A DNA stretch of 6,953 nucleotides from Chitinophagaceae bacterium (GTDB lineage: Bacteria > Bacteroidota > Bacteroidia > Chitinophagales > Chitinophagaceae). The translations under genes and the position numbers were made by a program. Shown here piece by piece: positions 4,677-6,953 of this stretch (position 1 is the stretch's first letter; each line of letters starts with the position of its first letter). The DNA lies in NCBI GenBank assembly GCA_017882205.1, contig JADGPY010000129.1:1-6953 (forward strand), read 5' to 3'. The notes under the pieces are model-generated. The model did no database searches. It saw nothing but the letters and a program-made list of their open reading frames with translations, and was not told where the DNA came from.

Positions 4677-6953
4677 ATGAAGAAAATCTGTTTTTTATCA
4701 CTGATCCTTTTACCTGCTGCAACGTTTTCCCAAAACAAAAAGCAAACAACAAATGCCATATCACCAGAAGATAGCATCTTATACTCCAAATCCAAATACC
4801 GGCTGGTAGGCCCTTTCAGGGGTGGACGCAGCGGGGCAGTTTGTGGAGATTATAAACAAAAGAACACCTTCTACTTTGGTTCCACCGGTGGAGGGGTTTG
4901 GAAAACCATTGATGGTGGTAGCAACTGGAAGAATATTTCTGATAAATATTTCGGTGGTTCTATAGGCGCAGTTGCTACAGCACCTTCTGATAATACAGTT
5001 GTGTATATTGGCGAAGGAGAGAACACCTTGCGCGGCAACGTAAGTGAAGGCTTTGGAATGTGGCGTTCTGAAGATGCCGGCAGAAGCTGGAAAAGTATTG
5101 GATTGAAAGATACCCGTCATATTGCGCGTATTGTTGTTCATCCAAAAAATCCAGATATAGTTTGGGTAGCAGCTATTGGCCATTTATATGGACCTAATGA
5201 AGAAAGAGGGATCTTTAAAACCATGGATGGTGGTAAGACCTGGAAGAAGGTTTTATTTAGTGATAAACAAAGTGGAGGGATCGATCTTTTAATGGAACCA
5301 GGAAATCCTTCTGTTTTATATGCATCTACCTGGACCGTTCTCCGAACCCCATATAGTCTGGAAAGTGGTGGTAGCGGTAGCGCATTATGGAAAAGTACGG
5401 ATGGTGGTGAAACCTGGCAAAAGTTAAATGATAAAAAAGGTTTCCCCGGAAAAACAGTCCTCGGAAATATCTGTGTTGCCATTTCAGCTTCGAATCCTGA
5501 AAGAATTTATTGCCTTGTTGAATCTGAGAAAGGTGGTTTATTAAGAAGTGATGATGCAGGTGAAACATGGACCAATGTAAGTGTTGATCCTAATATTCGT
5601 CAACGCGCCTGGTACTTCAACAGGATCTTTGCTGATCCTAAAAATGCTGATATTGTATACGCCCTCAATGTAGGGATGTACCGTAGTAATGATGGAGGGC
5701 GTACGTTTTCCGGGATAAGAACTCCGCATGGCGATCATCATGATTTATGGATAGACCCTGAAGATGGAAACAGGATGATAGTTGCAGATGATGGCGGCGC
5801 ACAGATAAGTTTTGACGCTGCCGCAAACTGGAGTACACCGGATAATCAACCCACTGCACAATTTTACAGGGTATCAACAGATAATTATTTTCCATATCGG
5901 ATCCTTGGCGCCCAACAGGATAATAGTACGGTTAGAATTTCATCCAGAACGGAAGGCAGGGAGATCAATCAATCAAACTGGACATCCACAGCAGGATTTG
6001 AAAGTGGATACGTTGTAGCAGACCCACTAAATCCTGACATTGTGTATGGTGGTAATTACAGTGGGTATCTTTCAAGGTTTGATCATAAGACCGGGGAAAA
6101 CAGGGCTGTCAGCGTTTGGCCTGATAATCCTCTTGGTGGCGGTGTAGATATGATCAAGTACAGGTTCCAATGGAACTTTCCCATCTTCTTTTCTCCACAC
6201 AATCCAAAAAGATTATATGCAGGTGGCAATGTATTATTTGCCTCAGAAGATGAAGGTGCTACCTGGACTGCTTTGAGTGGAGACTTGACTACTAATGACA
6301 AAAGCAAACAAAAGAGTAGTGGCGGGCCTATCACCCAGGATAATAGTGGGGTTGAAGTTTACTGCACCATCTTCACAGGAAATGAATCCCCTCTTGAAAA
6401 AGACTTGTTATGGACCGGCAGTGACGATGGATTGATATTTATGAGTAAAGACCTTGGCGCACATTGGGAAAATGTAACACCACCTGATGCTGGCAAATGG
6501 ATGATGTGGAATTGTGTTGAATCAGATCCTTTCAAAAAAGGAGTGGCCTATTTTGTTGGAACGAAATATAAGGTAGATGATTTTACTCCTTACATTTATA
6601 AGACAGAAGATTATGGAAAATCCTGGACAAAGATAACTAACGGCATACCACAAATGCACTTTGCAAGATGCATGCGTGCGGATAAAAAACGCCCGGGCCT
6701 TTTATACTGCGGAACGGAATATGGAATGTACATCAGCTATGATTATGGGGATAACTGGTCTCCATTTCAGCTTAACTTGCCTATGGTTCCAATCACCGAT
6801 CTTACTATTAAAAATAACGACCTGGTAGTGGCTACCCAGGGCAGGGGTTTCTGGGTACTCGATGATCTTACCTCAATCCAGGATAAGAGGAGCGATATTA
6901 TAACTAAGGATCTATATATTTTCCCAATTATTGAATCCTATAGAATGGGGGGA
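4677..6953 (+). CDS. Secreted Asp-box (BNR/VPS10-sortilin-like) beta-propeller protein, 3' end missing
   Basis: The frame is open from ATG 4677 through the last base: 759 codons and no stop, so the C-terminus lies outside the window. Residues 1-19 are a signal peptide (MKKICFLSLILLPAATFSQ). The mature protein opens with KYRLVGPFRGGRSGAV (40-55), the usual start of the large Bacteroidota proteins annotated as 'glycosyl hydrolase' or 'VPS10/WD40-like BNR repeat'. Ten Asp boxes (S/T-x-D-x-G-x-x-W/F) are visible, starting at residues 77, 131, 182, 240, 291, 337, 523, 590, 643 and 687; SFDAAANW at 378-385 looks like a decayed eleventh. Family members are commonly about 1000 residues or more, so roughly a quarter may be missing. 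Asp boxes are structural turns between propeller strands, not catalytic residues, so the sialidase or hydrolase name is not supported: no sialidase FRIP motif or arginine triad is recognisable. A role in binding, processing or sorting at the cell surface is inference. It lies 63 bases after the GH31 gene. Confidence 0.92.
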   Translation, partial: MKKICFLSLILLPAATFSQNKKQTTNAISPEDSILYSKSKYRLVGPFRGGRSGAVCGDYKQKNTFYFGSTGGGVWKTIDGGSNWKNISDKYFGGSIGAVATAPSDNTVVYIGEGENTLRGNVSEGFGMWRSEDAGRSWKSIGLKDTRHIARIVVHPKNPDIVWVAAIGHLYGPNEERGIFKTMDGGKTWKKVLFSDKQSGGIDLLMEPGNPSVLYASTWTVLRTPYSLESGGSGSALWKSTDGGETWQKLNDKKGFPGKTVLGNICVAISASNPERIYCLVESEKGGLLRSDDAGETWTNVSVDPNIRQRAWYFNRIFADPKNADIVYALNVGMYRSNDGGRTFSGIRTPHGDHHDLWIDPEDGNRMIVADDGGAQISFDAAANWSTPDNQPTAQFYRVSTDNYFPYRILGAQQDNSTVRISSRTEGREINQSNWTSTAGFESGYVVADPLNPDIVYGGNYSGYLSRFDHKTGENRAVSVWPDNPLGGGVDMIKYRFQWNFPIFFSPHNPKRLYAGGNVLFASEDEGATWTALSGDLTTNDKSKQKSSGGPITQDNSGVEVYCTIFTGNESPLEKDLLWTGSDDGLIFMSKDLGAHWENVTPPDAGKWMMWNCVESDPFKKGVAYFVGTKYKVDDFTPYIYKTEDYGKSWTKITNGIPQMHFARCMRADKKRPGLLYCGTEYGMYISYDYGDNWSPFQLNLPMVPITDLTIKNNDLVVATQGRGFWVLDDLTSIQDKRSDIITKDLYIFPIIESYRMGG
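4911..5570 (+). repeat. DNA-level direct repeats encoding Asp boxes
   Basis: The 18-base unit GATGGTGGTAAGACCTGG at 5226-5243 recurs with small changes at 4911-4928 (GATGGTGGTAGCAACTGG), 5400-5417 (GATGGTGGTGAAACCTGG) and 5553-5570 (GATGCAGGTGAAACATGG). These code for D-G/A-G-x-x-W, the core of successive propeller blades. They are part of the coding sequence and reflect repeat expansion plus selection on the motif, not a separate element. Near-identical units could allow slippage or recombination between blades. Confidence 0.8.

Noticed and set aside
4779..5568. Several overlapping minus-strand open frames of 80-134 codons opposite the propeller gene
   Set aside because: They arise from the codon bias of the Asp-box repeats on the plus strand; none has a plausible start context or protein-like family motifs.
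2286..6953. Polysaccharide-utilisation locus
   Set aside because: No SusC, SusD, sugar transporter or regulator is present in the window, so the label is not supported.
4677..6953. True sialidase annotation for the Asp-box protein
   Set aside because: Asp boxes occur in many propellers; the FRIP motif and the arginine triad of sialidases are not visible.

Overview
The window looks like chromosome from a Bacteroidota bacterium, probably near Chitinophagales or Sphingobacteriales; the rank below phylum is a guess from protein style. The evidence is a low-GC, AT-rich sequence, a textbook Bacteroidota promoter (TACCTTTG at 293-300 with an upstream TTTGTTG), start codons without Shine-Dalgarno sequences, and protein families in the form usual for that phylum. 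I see no mobile element, CRISPR array, tRNA or rRNA.

Layout. At the left edge, on the minus strand, is the first 52 codons of a TraB/GumN-family secreted protein. A 254-base divergent intergenic region follows. It carries the promoter and a leader of roughly 105 bases with several possible hairpins. Four co-directional plus-strand genes come next: queA (tRNA queuosine synthesis, complete), a small secreted LolA-like protein of unknown role (complete), a secreted GH31 alpha-glycosidase or transglycosidase (complete), and a large secreted Asp-box (BNR) beta-propeller protein. The last is open from 4677 to the window end and so lacks its C-terminus. Gaps between the plus-strand genes are 35, 56 and 63 bases, so some co-transcription is possible. 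A UUCG-capped hairpin before the GH31 gene and a TATGTTTG box before the propeller gene suggest internal ends or starts.

How the genes fit together. Only queA acts in the cytoplasm. The other four proteins all begin with a signal peptide and would act in the periplasm, at the outer membrane or outside the cell. GH31 plus a propeller protein suggests handling of carbohydrate or peptide at the surface, but there is no SusC/SusD pair, sensor or sugar transporter here, so this is not a demonstrable polysaccharide-utilisation locus. No link in function between queA and the secreted genes can be shown.

I found no clear new biological system. The least explained stretch is the queA leader (about 305-412). 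It contains a possible three-way junction, a mutually exclusive alternative hairpin, a 10-base direct repeat shared with the region upstream of the promoter, and a 19-codon reading frame in frame with queA.
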